Origin: Luteibacter flocculans
GTDB lineage: Bacteria > Pseudomonadota > Gammaproteobacteria > Xanthomonadales > Rhodanobacteraceae
Length of the DNA stretch: 64,000 nt
Reading direction: 5' to 3'
NCBI RefSeq assembly: GCF_023612255.1
Contig: NZ_CP063231.1
Span: 1,408,001-1,472,000 of the forward strand
Shown: positions 25,090 to 33,964 of the stretch, piece by piece
How the letters are laid out: every line of letters starts with the position of its first letter
Position numbering within the stretch: the stretch's first letter is position 1
Made by a program: the position numbers and the translations under genes
Notes under the pieces: generated by a model
Seen by the model: the letters and a program-made list of their open reading frames with translations, nothing else
Told to the model about the DNA's origin: nothing
The model's database searches: none

Positions 25090-26592
25090 ATGGATTCAAT
25101 GACGATGGCGCTTGACGTGAACGATGTCGTGCCGGAGGTCGCACGCCCCTTCCTGGCGCGGGCGGGCGGCATGCTCATTGGTTCGCGCTGGGTACGCGAT
25201 ACGTCCGCAGGCGAGCTTGCAGTTGAACATCCGGGCGACGGCAGCGTGCTGACGAGCGTGGCACTCGCGGGCCCAGCGGAGGTGGACCAGGCAGTCGAGG
25301 TGGCGCAACAGGCGTTCCGCCGCTGGTCGGGTGTGTCGCCCACACAGAGGGCTGCCGTGCTGTTCCGGTTGGCGGACCTCATGGAGCGGCATGCGCTGGA
25401 ATTGGCGACGCTCGAATCGCTGGACGTCGGCAAGCCCATTCTCACCACGCGCATGATCGACGTGCCTTTTACGATCGACACATTGCGCTACAACGCCGGC
25501 TGGGCGACCAAGCTCACGGGTGAAGCCTATGAATTGGCTGGCCACGGTGGTCTGGTCAGTGCGCAGACCGTGCGCCAGCCCCTCGGCATCGTTGCTGCGA
25601 TCGTGCCGTGGAACTTCCCGTTGCTCCAGGCGGTGATGAAGGTTTCGGCCGCGCTCGCCGCGGGGTGCGTGGTAATCCTGAAACCCTCGGAACTCACGCC
25701 GCTGACGGCATTGCGCCTTGGCGAACTTGGCATCGAGGCGGGGCTACCCCCGGGCGTGTTCCAGGTATTGCCAGGCCGCGGCGACGTGGCAGGGGAAGCG
25801 CTTGTCACGCATCCTGGCGTGCACAAGGTCTCGTTCACCGGGTCGGGCACCGTGGGACGACATGTGGCGCATCGTTGCGTGGAAACCTTCAAGCGCGTCA
25901 CGCTCGAACTGGGCGGCAAGTCGCCCAACATCGTCTTCGCGGACGCGGACCTGCCGCGTGCCATCGCCGGTTCGGCGCAAGCCATCTTCTTCAACGCCGG
26001 GCAGGTCTGCTACGCGGGCTCGCGCCTGTACGTGGAGGACGCCGTCTACGACGAGGTGGTGGAAGGCATCGTCGCGATCGCCGGCCGAATGACTCCCGGC
26101 ATGCCGTTGGAGGAGGGCACGGACATCGGCCCGCTGGTCTCCGCGCGCCAGCGCGAGCGCGTGCTCGCGTATGTGCAGACCGCGGCGGACGAAGGCGCGC
26201 GCGTGCTCTGCGGCGGTCATGCGCTCGACCGGCCGGGGTACCACGTTGCGCCCACGATCATCGCGGACGTGCGCGAGGACATGACCGTCATGCGCGAGGA
26301 GGTATTCGGCCCGGTGCTGTGCGTATCGCGCTTCGCGCGGCAGAACGACGTGATCGCCTCTGCCAACGCGTCCCGATACGGGCTGGCCGCAGGCGTCTGG
26401 ACGCGCGACGGTCGCAAGGCCCAGACGGTCGCGCGCGCCCTGCGTGCCGGCACCGTGTGGATCAATCAGTACCACACGATCGATCCGCACATGCCCTTTG
26501 GTGGCTGGGGCGAATCCGGCTGGGGGCGGGAGTTCGGGCGAGCCGGCGTGGAGGCGTACACCGAAACCAAATCCATCGCGATGAGGCTATGA
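25090..26592 (+). CDS. NAD(P)+-dependent aldehyde dehydrogenase
   Basis: 500 aa from ATG 25090 with AAAGGAG upstream. A complete ALDH: cofactor loop VPWNFPLLQ, catalytic Glu273 in LELGGKSPN, nucleophile Cys307 in GQVCYAGSR, and the C-terminal PFGGWGESGWGRE. It oxidises an aldehyde to an acid or a CoA-free carboxylate in the cytosol. The stop codon overlaps the start of the AT-like gene (ATGA), so it is made together with PKS proteins. Its substrate may be a polyketide intermediate, a starter-unit precursor or a toxic aldehyde; sequence does not decide. Confidence 0.93.
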   Translation: MDSMTMALDVNDVVPEVARPFLARAGGMLIGSRWVRDTSAGELAVEHPGDGSVLTSVALAGPAEVDQAVEVAQQAFRRWSGVSPTQRAAVLFRLADLMERHALELATLESLDVGKPILTTRMIDVPFTIDTLRYNAGWATKLTGEAYELAGHGGLVSAQTVRQPLGIVAAIVPWNFPLLQAVMKVSAALAAGCVVILKPSELTPLTALRLGELGIEAGLPPGVFQVLPGRGDVAGEALVTHPGVHKVSFTGSGTVGRHVAHRCVETFKRVTLELGGKSPNIVFADADLPRAIAGSAQAIFFNAGQVCYAGSRLYVEDAVYDEVVEGIVAIAGRMTPGMPLEEGTDIGPLVSARQRERVLAYVQTAADEGARVLCGGHALDRPGYHVAPTIIADVREDMTVMREEVFGPVLCVSRFARQNDVIASANASRYGLAAGVWTRDGRKAQTVARALRAGTVWINQYHTIDPHMPFGGWGESGWGREFGRAGVEAYTETKSIAMRL

Positions 26593-27545
26593 GCGAGCAC
26601 ACCCGCGACGCAGACGACGTGACGTTTGTCTTCGCCGGGCAGGGCAGCCAGCACGGCATGATGGCCCATGCCCTGTTCGCGGCGAATCCTGTCTTTCGCG
26701 ACACGCTGCTCGCTCTGGACGAGGTGGCTGGCGACCTGGCCGGAGCATCGGTGCTTGCCGCCATGCACGATCCGGCGCGCACGCGCGATGCATCGTGGGA
26801 CGACTTGTCGATGACGCACCCGGCGATCTTCATGGTCGAGTTCGCGCTGGCACGTGCGGTCATGGCCGAGGGCATCGTGCCGCGCCGTGTGCTCGGCACC
26901 AGTCTCGGTGCCTTTGCGGCGGCGGCCGTTGCGGGCGTGCTTACACCCGAAGCCGCGCTCGGCGCGACGATCCAGCAGGCGGCCGCCATCGAAGCCTGCT
27001 GTGAGCCCGGGGGGATGCTGGCCGTGCTCGCTTCGCACCAGACATGGCTGCCGCAGCTCGGTCGTTTCGGGGAGGTCGCTGCCATCAATTTCGACGGGCA
27101 TTTCGTCATGGCGGCGCCGGACGATGGCCTTCGGCAGATGGAAGCCGTGTTGCGTGCCGCCAACGTGGGCTACCAACGCCTGCCGGTTCGCTATGCGTTT
27201 CACTCGCATTGGATCGATCCCGCGCAGGACGTGTTCCTCGCGCATTGCCGGTCTCTGCGCCTGGCGCCACCGCGCATTTCCATCGTGTGTTGTGAGCGCG
27301 GTTCGCCGTTGGAGGCGGTCGATGCCGAGCACTTCTGGCGTGTGGTGCGCCAGCCGATACGGCTCGCCGAGGCGGTGGCTCACATCAGTCCGCACTCCGC
27401 GTACCTCGACCTCGGACCCTCCGGCACGCTCGCCACCTTCCTCCGCTACATCCTCCCGCCGCCGCACCGCGTACAGGCCGTGCTGGCGCGGTTGGGGCGT
27501 GACGTCGTCGATCTGGGCAGTCTGCGGGCCGAGGCAGCGTGTTGA
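26589..27545 (+). CDS. Trans-acting AT-like protein, probably acyl hydrolase (AH)
   Basis: 318 aa, one acyltransferase fold. Visible are the oxyanion loop FAGQGSQ (~15-21), the nucleophile Ser105 in GTSLGAF (GHSLG in FabD) and the catalytic His207 in YAFHSHW. Aligned with FabD, the Arg that binds the malonyl carboxylate (FabD R117, 25 residues after the Ser) is Gln130. Loss of this Arg in favour of Gln is the mark of trans-AT acyl hydrolases such as PedC, which clear stalled acetyl groups from ACPs. Hence proofreading is more likely than malonyl loading, though transfer of a non-malonyl unit cannot be excluded. It overlaps the ALDH gene by 4 bp. Confidence 0.85.
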   Translation: MSEHTRDADDVTFVFAGQGSQHGMMAHALFAANPVFRDTLLALDEVAGDLAGASVLAAMHDPARTRDASWDDLSMTHPAIFMVEFALARAVMAEGIVPRRVLGTSLGAFAAAAVAGVLTPEAALGATIQQAAAIEACCEPGGMLAVLASHQTWLPQLGRFGEVAAINFDGHFVMAAPDDGLRQMEAVLRAANVGYQRLPVRYAFHSHWIDPAQDVFLAHCRSLRLAPPRISIVCCERGSPLEAVDAEHFWRVVRQPIRLAEAVAHISPHSAYLDLGPSGTLATFLRYILPPPHRVQAVLARLGRDVVDLGSLRAEAAC

Positions 27546-27556
27546 CCGCGCAGCGC

Positions 27557-27565
27557 TGATATATT
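27557..27565 (+). promoter_or_regulatory. Candidate extended -10 promoter of the two-component genes
   Basis: TGATATATT matches the extended -10 form TGnTATAAT with one mismatch, 32 bp before the response-regulator start, in a 52-bp gap. No good -35 accompanies it, which is allowed for extended -10 promoters. It would start a unit of regulator, kinase, KS and ECH. Confidence 0.35.
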
Positions 27566-27597
27566 CGACGCCAGGGACCCGTAGCAAAGGCAAGTGA

Positions 27598-28956
27598 ATG
27601 ACCATCCTGATCGTGGACGACGACAGCAGCATCGTCGGCGCACTGCGACTCCTGCTGACGAGCGAAGGCCTCGCGAGCCACGCGTGCGCCTCGCCCCGCG
27701 AAGCCATCGAAGCGGTGGGCAGGGAGTCCTTCGACGTGGCCCTCGTCGATCTCAACTATCTCGACGACACGACATCCGGAAAGGAAGGCCTGGCGCTGGT
27801 TCGTGAACTGAAGGCGATCGCGCCGCACCTGCCGGTCATCGCGATGACGGGTTGGGGCACGATCGGTGTCGCCGTGGAAGCCATGCGCGAAGGCGCCGTG
27901 GATTTCCTCGAAAAGCCCTGGGACAACCATCGCCTGCTCAACGTGATTCGTACGCAGATGCGTCTGCAGGCCACGGATCGCCGAGCGCGCCGTCTCGAAG
28001 CCGAGAACGAGGCATTGCGCGAGGAGGGCGGTCAGGCGGGCATCGTCTGGCGCTCGCCGGCCATGGGCCAGTTGCTGGATATCGCCACCCGCGTGGCGCG
28101 CAGCGACATGCCCGTGCTCATCACGGGCGAGAACGGCACCGGAAAAAGCCTCCTCGCGCATTTCATCCACGAACGTTCTTCACGTGCGGAGGGACCGTTC
28201 GTCGCGGTCAATATGGGGGCGCTCGCCGAGACGACCTTCGAGAGCGAAATGTTCGGTCACACGAAGGGCGCATATACGGATGCGAAAGCCGACCGCGTCG
28301 GCCGGGTCGAGCTCGCCGAAGGCGGCACGCTGTTCCTCGACGAGATTGCCAATCTCGCCATGCCGCAGCAAGCGAAGATCCTGCGCCTGTTGGAAGAACG
28401 AGTTTACGAACGGCTGGGCAGTTCGAACGCACGACATGCCGACGTCCGCTTCATCTCCGCGACCAATGCGGATCTCGACGCGCTCATCGCCGAGAGGAGT
28501 TTTCGCCAGGATCTGCTCTATCGTTTGAATGGCGTGACGCTGCACATGCCTGCCTTGCGCGAACGGCGCGAGGATATTCCGCTTCTCGCGGACGCCTTCC
28601 TGAAGCGCGCGCGGACGCGCTATGCATCGCCCGCAACCCGCTTCTCCGCGGCCGCGGAACGTGCCCTGCTGGCCTATGCATGGCCCGGGAACATCCGTGA
28701 GATGCAACACGTGATCGAGCGCTCCGTGCTGCTCGCGCAGGGCGAGGCGATCGGCGATGGCGACTTGCAACTGGGCGGCTCCCTGTCCTCCGGCGCGCAT
28801 GACGACATTGATGGGCTGACCCTGGAAGAAGTCGAAGACTGGTTCATCCGGCGAACACTGGCGCAGCACAGCGGCAACGCCAATCTGGCTGCGAAGGCGC
28901 TCGGCATCAGTCGTTCCGCGTTGTACCGCCGACTGGGACGGCAGGAACCCACATGA
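27598..28956 (+). CDS. NtrC-type response regulator (sigma-54 activator family)
   Basis: 452 aa. Receiver domain (1-120) with the acidic pocket DDD at 7-9, phospho-acceptor Asp51 (ALVDLNY) and Lys in FLEKPW. The AAA+ domain (~145-385) has Walker A GENGTGKS (177-184) and Walker B LFLDEIAN. A Fis-type helix-turn-helix at the C-terminus reads NLAAKALGISRSALYRRL. The sigma-54 contact loop reads GAYTDA (224-229) instead of GAFTGA. The start at 27598 has AAGGCAAG upstream. The kinase gene overlaps it by 4 bp, so they are a cognate pair. Being inside the PKS cluster, the pair probably controls its expression; I found no good sigma-54 promoter in front of the PKS genes. Confidence 0.93.
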   Translation: MTILIVDDDSSIVGALRLLLTSEGLASHACASPREAIEAVGRESFDVALVDLNYLDDTTSGKEGLALVRELKAIAPHLPVIAMTGWGTIGVAVEAMREGAVDFLEKPWDNHRLLNVIRTQMRLQATDRRARRLEAENEALREEGGQAGIVWRSPAMGQLLDIATRVARSDMPVLITGENGTGKSLLAHFIHERSSRAEGPFVAVNMGALAETTFESEMFGHTKGAYTDAKADRVGRVELAEGGTLFLDEIANLAMPQQAKILRLLEERVYERLGSSNARHADVRFISATNADLDALIAERSFRQDLLYRLNGVTLHMPALRERREDIPLLADAFLKRARTRYASPATRFSAAAERALLAYAWPGNIREMQHVIERSVLLAQGEAIGDGDLQLGGSLSSGAHDDIDGLTLEEVEDWFIRRTLAQHSGNANLAAKALGISRSALYRRLGRQEPT

Positions 28957-30323
28957 TCCCCGGTCTGTCGTCGTCGGCGCCGCCACGACGTCGCGCGTGG
29001 TCGCGTCCGGTTTCGCTCGTCGCAGGCATGCTGTTGGCCGTGGCGCCGGGATGTCTGGTGTTGTTCACCGCCTCGTACCGTGCGGTGCCGCGGCAGGTCG
29101 AGATCGCCGTGGCGTCACTCTCGATCGTGTGGGCGGTGGCGATCGGCTGGAGCATGGTGCGTGCGATGGAGCGCCATCTGCGCACGCTGGCGAGCCTCGT
29201 CGAATCGGCGCGAAATCATGACTTTGGGGTTCGCTCCGTCCATGCGCGCGAAGCAGGCCCGTTGGGCGATCTGTACCGGCAGATCAATGCGCTCATCGAC
29301 GATCTGGAAAACGAGCGGACCGCGAGCCAGGAACTGCTTGGCGTATTGCGCCGGGTGGTGGACCAGATCGATGTGGCCATCCTCGTCTTCGGGGCGTCGG
29401 GTCGGCTGCGTCTGGCGAACCCCGTCGCGGCGCGACTGCTAGGCATGCCTGCGGGTGACACGGTCGCCGACCTTGCCTACGACGACACGCCGTTTGCCGG
29501 CATGACCCTCGGCGGCGATCCGCGCATCGTCGATTATCGGTTCCCAGGTGGCGACGGCCGCTGGCGGATTACCGAGCAGACCTACCGGCAGCAGGGGCGG
29601 CCGGCGCGCATCGTTTTCGTCGCCGACGTGCAGCAGGTGCTGGCGACAGAAGAGATCCGCGTGTGGCAGCGCCTCATTCGCGTGATCGGGCACGAGGTCA
29701 ACAACTCGCTTGCTCCCATCGCGTCGCTCTGCCAGACACTGGACAGCATCCTCTCTCGTTCTCCCGACATCGTGGAGAAGGGCATGCTGCACGATGGACT
29801 GTCGCTGATTGCCGAGCGTGCGCAGGGCCTGAAGTCGTTCATCTCCGTGTACGCCCAGGTGGCGCGCTTGCCCGAGCCGCGCAAGGTCATGTTCCCGGTA
29901 CGGCGGCTCGTCGAGCGTACCGCGGGCATGTTCGCCGCCGACGGCGTGCGCATCGACGGCGAGGTGCCCGACCTGACGTTGTTCGGCGATCAGGTTCACC
30001 TCGAACAGGCCCTCATCAACCTGGTGCGAAACGCGGTGCAATCCCAGGCCGCCGCCGCAGCGACTGGCGCTGAACCCGTGCGTCTCGGCGTGTCCGTACA
30101 AGCGGGACGCTGCGTCTTCGAGATCGTCGACAGTGGCACGGGCATCGCCAACCCCGAAAATCTATTCGTACCCTTCTACACCACGCGCGCCGAAGGTGCA
30201 GGCATTGGTCTCGTGCTGTGCCGGAGTATCGTCGCGCAGCACGCCGGCACCGTGACGCTGCACAACCGGGACGATGCACGCGGTGCCGTCGCGCGCATGG
30301 TGTTGCCCCTGCCGCGTCCTTAG
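28953..30323 (+). CDS. Sensor histidine kinase
   Basis: 456 aa. Two membrane helices (~20-41 and ~48-68) with almost no periplasmic loop, so it likely senses a membrane or cytoplasmic signal. They are followed by a HAMP-like linker (to ~125), a PAS-like domain (~130-230), the phospho-acceptor His247 in VIGHEVNNSLAP, and the ATPase domain with NLVRNAVQ, VDSGTGI and GAGIGLVLC boxes. The HEVNN form is typical of NtrY-like kinases. ATGA overlap with the response regulator shows translational coupling. It phosphorylates Asp51 of that regulator by inference. Confidence 0.92.
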   Translation: MIPGLSSSAPPRRRAWSRPVSLVAGMLLAVAPGCLVLFTASYRAVPRQVEIAVASLSIVWAVAIGWSMVRAMERHLRTLASLVESARNHDFGVRSVHAREAGPLGDLYRQINALIDDLENERTASQELLGVLRRVVDQIDVAILVFGASGRLRLANPVAARLLGMPAGDTVADLAYDDTPFAGMTLGGDPRIVDYRFPGGDGRWRITEQTYRQQGRPARIVFVADVQQVLATEEIRVWQRLIRVIGHEVNNSLAPIASLCQTLDSILSRSPDIVEKGMLHDGLSLIAERAQGLKSFISVYAQVARLPEPRKVMFPVRRLVERTAGMFAADGVRIDGEVPDLTLFGDQVHLEQALINLVRNAVQSQAAAAATGAEPVRLGVSVQAGRCVFEIVDSGTGIANPENLFVPFYTTRAEGAGIGLVLCRSIVAQHAGTVTLHNRDDARGAVARMVLPLPRP

Positions 30324-30386
30324 CCTGGCTTGTACCCGACGCCTCCGCAGGGCATGCTTCACCGGCGCATGCGCGGGGGACTAGGG

Positions 30387-31595
30387 ATGGATGCGAGCAA
30401 ACCATGGGTAACCGGGCTCGGTGTCATGTCGACACAGGGCACGGGTAAGGCAGCGTTTCTGCAAGGGCTGCTGGAAGGGCGAACATCGTTCGATGTGATG
30501 GCCCGTGAAGGACGCCAACACGATACGTCGCGCTTTCTGGGCGCCGAACTCGCCATGCCGGCCGCATCGGGTGCGGAGCGCACGCTTTCTCTTTCCGCGC
30601 GAGCCGCCCTTGCGGTCGTTGCCGAGGCTTGGGACGAAGCGGGCCTTGACCAGCTCGATCCCACCCGTGTCGGGCTAGTGATCGGCGGCAACAACGTACA
30701 ACAGCGCGAACAGGTGTTGGTGCACGACGCCTTTCGCGAACGGCGTGCGTTCGTTCGGCCGACGTATGGTCTGGGTTTCATGGACACCGATCTCGCCGGT
30801 GCCTGTTCGGCGCGTTTCGGTATTCGCGGTGCCGCTTTCACCGCCGGTGGCGCCTCCGCCAGCGGACAGCTGGCCATCATCCAGGCGCGCCACATGGTGG
30901 CATCCGGCCAGCTCGACGCGTGCGTGGCGGTAGGCGCCTTGATGGACCTTTCTTACTGGGAATGCTCGGGCTTCCGGGCGCTCGGTGCGATGGGTTCGAC
31001 GCAGTTTGCCGATGCGCCCATGCACGCATGCAGGCCATTCGATGTGCGGCACGACGGATTCATCTTCGGTGAGTGTTCCGCTGCCATCGTGCTCGAATCA
31101 CCGGGGTCGGCGACGCGCCGCGGCCGACACGTCTACGCCAGCCTGGATGGATGGGGTCTCGCCATGGATGCGAATCGTCAACCCGATCCATCCGTCGAAG
31201 GCGAGACGCGCGCGATGACCGAAGCGCTGGCGCGCGCGGGCTGGCAACCGCACGAGGTGGGCTATGTGAACCCCCACGGCACTGGCTCGGTGATCGGCGA
31301 CGAGACGGAGTTGGCCGCCTTGCGTGCGGCCGGTCTTTCCGGTGTCGCGCTCAACGCCACCAAGTCGCTGACGGGACACGGTCTGACGGCGGCGGGGGCG
31401 GTAGAGGTGGTGGCGACGCTGCTGCAGCTTCGCGCCGGCCGGCTTCACCCCACCGCCAACCTCGACGAGCCCATCGCGCAGGATTTTCAATGGGTAAGGG
31501 AAGGGGCCGTCGCGACCGACGCGCGTCGCGCCCTCAGCCTCAGTATGGGTTTTGGCGGCATCAACACCGCCTTGTGCTGGGAGATGCATGCATGA
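30387..31595 (+). CDS. Decarboxylating ketosynthase of the beta-branching cassette (KS with Ser at active site)
   Basis: 402 aa from ATG 30387, with a GGGGGA site 8-10 nt upstream. A stand-alone ketosynthase fold. The active-site box reads FTAGGASASGQ, with Ser157 (codon at 30855) in place of the Cys of ordinary KS. Both His motifs remain (PHGTGSVIGDE and KSLTGHG). This is the signature of the PksF/CurC/MupG group, which decarboxylates malonyl-ACP to acetyl-ACP for attack by HMG-CoA-synthase-like enzymes. The next gene, overlapping by 4 bp, encodes the ECH1 of the same cassette, which supports the call. The HMG synthase itself is not in the window. Confidence 0.9.
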   Translation: MDASKPWVTGLGVMSTQGTGKAAFLQGLLEGRTSFDVMAREGRQHDTSRFLGAELAMPAASGAERTLSLSARAALAVVAEAWDEAGLDQLDPTRVGLVIGGNNVQQREQVLVHDAFRERRAFVRPTYGLGFMDTDLAGACSARFGIRGAAFTAGGASASGQLAIIQARHMVASGQLDACVAVGALMDLSYWECSGFRALGAMGSTQFADAPMHACRPFDVRHDGFIFGECSAAIVLESPGSATRRGRHVYASLDGWGLAMDANRQPDPSVEGETRAMTEALARAGWQPHEVGYVNPHGTGSVIGDETELAALRAAGLSGVALNATKSLTGHGLTAAGAVEVVATLLQLRAGRLHPTANLDEPIAQDFQWVREGAVATDARRALSLSMGFGGINTALCWEMHA

Positions 31596-32380
31596 CGTTG
31601 GAATCCACGACCGCTATCACGCCACGTCACGCCGTCGACGTGCGTATCGAAGGCGCGGTATGTCATCTCGTGTTCGATCGTCCCGACGCCAACAACGCCA
31701 TCAATGCGCAACTGGTCGCCGAGTGCCACACGGCGTTGGATCGCTACGCGCAGGACGTGTCGATCGTCGTGCTCTCCGGTTCCGCGGAAACCTTCTGTTT
31801 CGGCGCCGATTTCGCTGAACTCTCGCAAGGCGTCGATCCTCAGTTTGCAGCACATGCGGGCCCGGGCCCGATGTTCGACCTTTGGCAGCGACTCGCGACG
31901 GGTCCGTTCGTGACCGTTTCCTACGTGCGCGGCAAGGTGAATGCCGGCGGCATGGGTTTTCTCGGCGCAAGCGACATCGTGCTCGCGGACACGACTGCGC
32001 GGTTCAGTCTCTCGGAGATGCTGTTCGGTCTGTATCCCGCATGCGTGCTGCCATTCCTCGTGCGCCGTATCGGCTTCCAGCGCACCCACTATCTCACCTT
32101 GTCCACGCAGCCGATCGACGCGGCCACGGCACAGGCGTGGGGTCTGGCGGATGCGGTGGACGAGCAGGGCGACATGCTTTTGCGACGTCACCTGCGTCAG
32201 TTGGGACGCCTGTCGAAGACGGCTATCGAGCGCTACAAGACCTACGCGCGGGGCGTTACACCCGATTGGGGCGCACATCGCGAGCGCGCCATCCAGGGCA
32301 ACCTCGAAGTTTTCGAGGACCCGCACAATCGCGCCGCCATCGCCCGGTACGTCACTGAGGGTCTGTTCCCCTGGGAGTGA
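31592..32380 (+). CDS. Enoyl-CoA hydratase-like dehydratase ECH1 (PksH-like) for beta-branching
   Basis: 262 aa crotonase. The sequence closely follows the PksH group: RPDANNAINAQL (~30-41), ETFCFGADF (~66-74), GKVNAGGMGFLGASDIV (~114-130), LFGLYPACVLPFL and the C-terminal LSKTAIERYK. In bacillaene-type pathways this enzyme dehydrates the HMG-like branch on the acceptor ACP before ECH2 decarboxylates it. Here ECH2 appears to be built into the PKS (third crotonase fold of PKS2). It overlaps the Ser-KS gene by 4 bp and ends 14 bp from the convergent P450 gene. Confidence 0.92.
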   Translation: MTLESTTAITPRHAVDVRIEGAVCHLVFDRPDANNAINAQLVAECHTALDRYAQDVSIVVLSGSAETFCFGADFAELSQGVDPQFAAHAGPGPMFDLWQRLATGPFVTVSYVRGKVNAGGMGFLGASDIVLADTTARFSLSEMLFGLYPACVLPFLVRRIGFQRTHYLTLSTQPIDAATAQAWGLADAVDEQGDMLLRRHLRQLGRLSKTAIERYKTYARGVTPDWGAHRERAIQGNLEVFEDPHNRAAIARYVTEGLFPWE

Positions 32381-32394
32381 CTTGCTAGAGATCC

Positions 32395-33690
32395 CTAGGC
32401 CCCCGCGAAGCGCAGTGGCAAGGTTTTCAGCCCGCCGACGAACACGGCCTTCGAGTGCTGTGGCGCACCGGCCAGCTCCAGTCCGGTGAGACGGGGCAGC
32501 AACTCTTCGAAGAACACGCGCATCTCCATGCGGGCCAGATGCTGCCCCAGGCACATGTGTCCGCCGAAGCCGAGCGCGACGTGCTTGTTCGGCGTGCGGT
32601 CCACGCGGAAAGCACGCGGATCGTCGAACACGGCCTCGTCCTGGTTGCCTGACATGTAGCAGAGCATCAACCAGTCGCCCTTGCGGATGAGCTGGTCGTT
32701 CAGTTCGTAGTCTTCCGTCGCGGTACGCATGAAATGACGCACCGGCGATGTCCAACGCATGGCTTCCTCGCCCAGGCCGGCAATCAGCGACGGGTCCGTG
32801 CGGAGTTTCTCGAACTCGGCCGGATGCGAAGCCAGGCCTAGCATGGCGCCCGCCGTCGACGCACTTACCGTGTCGTGGCCGGCCGTGGACACGAGCGAGT
32901 AATACGACATCGCTTCGAAGGCGCCGATCGGCTCGCCGTCGATCAAACCCTGCGCGATAACCGTGGCGAGATCGTCGCGCGGATTGGCGCGGCGGTCCTG
33001 CGTGATCGCGTCGAAGTAGCCGAAAAGTTCGTCCACAGCTGCCTGCAACCCCATCAGGCCCTGTTCCGCGGTGACCACCGTTTCGCCGGAGCGATTGAGA
33101 TCCTCGTCGAGGTTGCCGAAAACCTGCTTGGTCAGACGCAGCATCATGGGTTCGTCCTCGATAGGGACGCCGAGGATCTGCATGATGACGTGCAGCGGAT
33201 AGTGCACGGCGACCTCCGTTACGAAGTCGCATTCGTTGCCCTTTGCGAACATGCGGTCGACAAACCCGCGGGCGATGCCACGAATGGCGTCTTCGCGTCG
33301 CGACAGGTTCGACGCCGTGAACCAGTTGCTCGTCAGTGCACGGTACTTCCGATGATCCGGATCATCCATGTGCGCGAGCGTGCGCGCGAGGTGCGGGCTT
33401 CCGTCGCGCAGGTAACGAACGAGCAGATCGGTGTAACGGTCGGTCAGGATGGTGGCGCGATCGCCGTTGTGGAAGACCTTGTTGTTCTTGCTGACTTCGA
33501 GAATGTCCGCGTGACGCGTCACCACCCAGAACGGGTCGAAGTTGCGCGAGCGTGCGACACCGAGCGGCAGGTTCGCGCGAAGCCAGGCGTAAGTCGACGA
33601 GAGGCGTTCGATGTCCGCGTAGGTATGGGAATCGAGCAACGTCTGCGTGACGTCGGCCGGTAGTACAGGCGCTTCCACGGAACTATCCAT
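32395..33690 (-). CDS. Cytochrome P450 (tailoring oxygenase)
   Basis: 431 aa from the ATG at 33690, which has GGTGGGGA immediately upstream; the frame runs 20 codons further but without support. All P450 landmarks are present: I-helix STAGHDT (residues ~268-274), ExxR at 309-312, and the haem loop LGFGGHMCLG with thiolate Cys380 (the usual first Phe is Leu). There is no membrane anchor, so it is a soluble bacterial class enzyme needing outside ferredoxin partners; none are encoded nearby. Alone on the minus strand within the PKS cluster, it probably hydroxylates or epoxidises the polyketide. Confidence 0.94.
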   Translation of the reverse strand: MDSSVEAPVLPADVTQTLLDSHTYADIERLSSTYAWLRANLPLGVARSRNFDPFWVVTRHADILEVSKNNKVFHNGDRATILTDRYTDLLVRYLRDGSPHLARTLAHMDDPDHRKYRALTSNWFTASNLSRREDAIRGIARGFVDRMFAKGNECDFVTEVAVHYPLHVIMQILGVPIEDEPMMLRLTKQVFGNLDEDLNRSGETVVTAEQGLMGLQAAVDELFGYFDAITQDRRANPRDDLATVIAQGLIDGEPIGAFEAMSYYSLVSTAGHDTVSASTAGAMLGLASHPAEFEKLRTDPSLIAGLGEEAMRWTSPVRHFMRTATEDYELNDQLIRKGDWLMLCYMSGNQDEAVFDDPRAFRVDRTPNKHVALGFGGHMCLGQHLARMEMRVFFEELLPRLTGLELAGAPQHSKAVFVGGLKTLPLRFAGA

Positions 33691-33964
33691 TCCCCACCAT
33701 CCCTGCGTTGAAGATCGCGCGAGTGTCGTGCGCGTTTGGGTTGCGCGCAATCAGACAAATTCCTAAGGGATCTGTCATGAGGCGTGCATATGCTTATTAT
33801 TTCCTTTGTCTTCACAAGGCAATGCTGAGTTGCATATTGACGCAATTCTTGGCCTCGTGGTACATCGTTGGACTGGGGATTCAAGCGACTTTTCGTTTTT
33901 CGTCGGCTGACGTCACGTCAGTACGGGCGGAACTGTACGTTCGAGCGCTACACAGGGGATCAGG
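33691..33964. promoter_or_regulatory. Divergent control region between P450 and the ACP/PKS genes
   Basis: 274 bp, with an A+T-rich core (33755-33855) that stands out from the surrounding GC-rich DNA. Candidate promoter toward the PKS genes: CTGTCA (33772-33777), 17 nt, TATTAT (33795-33800). A second option is TTGACG (33837-33842), 18 nt, TACATC. The operator-like palindrome at 33908-33920 lies downstream of both. No proper sigma-54 site was found: the nearest look-alike near 33818 has a GG to GC spacing of 12, not 10. Confidence 0.45.
33908..33920. promoter_or_regulatory. Palindrome TGACGTCACGTCA, operator candidate for the PKS genes
   Basis: TGACGT and ACGTCA around a single central C, a perfect odd palindrome 45 bp before the free ACP gene and downstream of the putative promoter. 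It could bind a dimeric regulator in the leader or early transcribed region. Confidence 0.4.

Noticed and set aside
26589-27545. Reading the AT-like gene as FabD or a malonyl AT
   Set aside because: The malonyl-binding Arg is Gln and the Ser motif is altered; location and coupling point to a PKS accessory enzyme.
33818-33835. Possible sigma-54 promoter before the free ACP gene
   Set aside because: GG and GC elements are 12 nt apart instead of 10.
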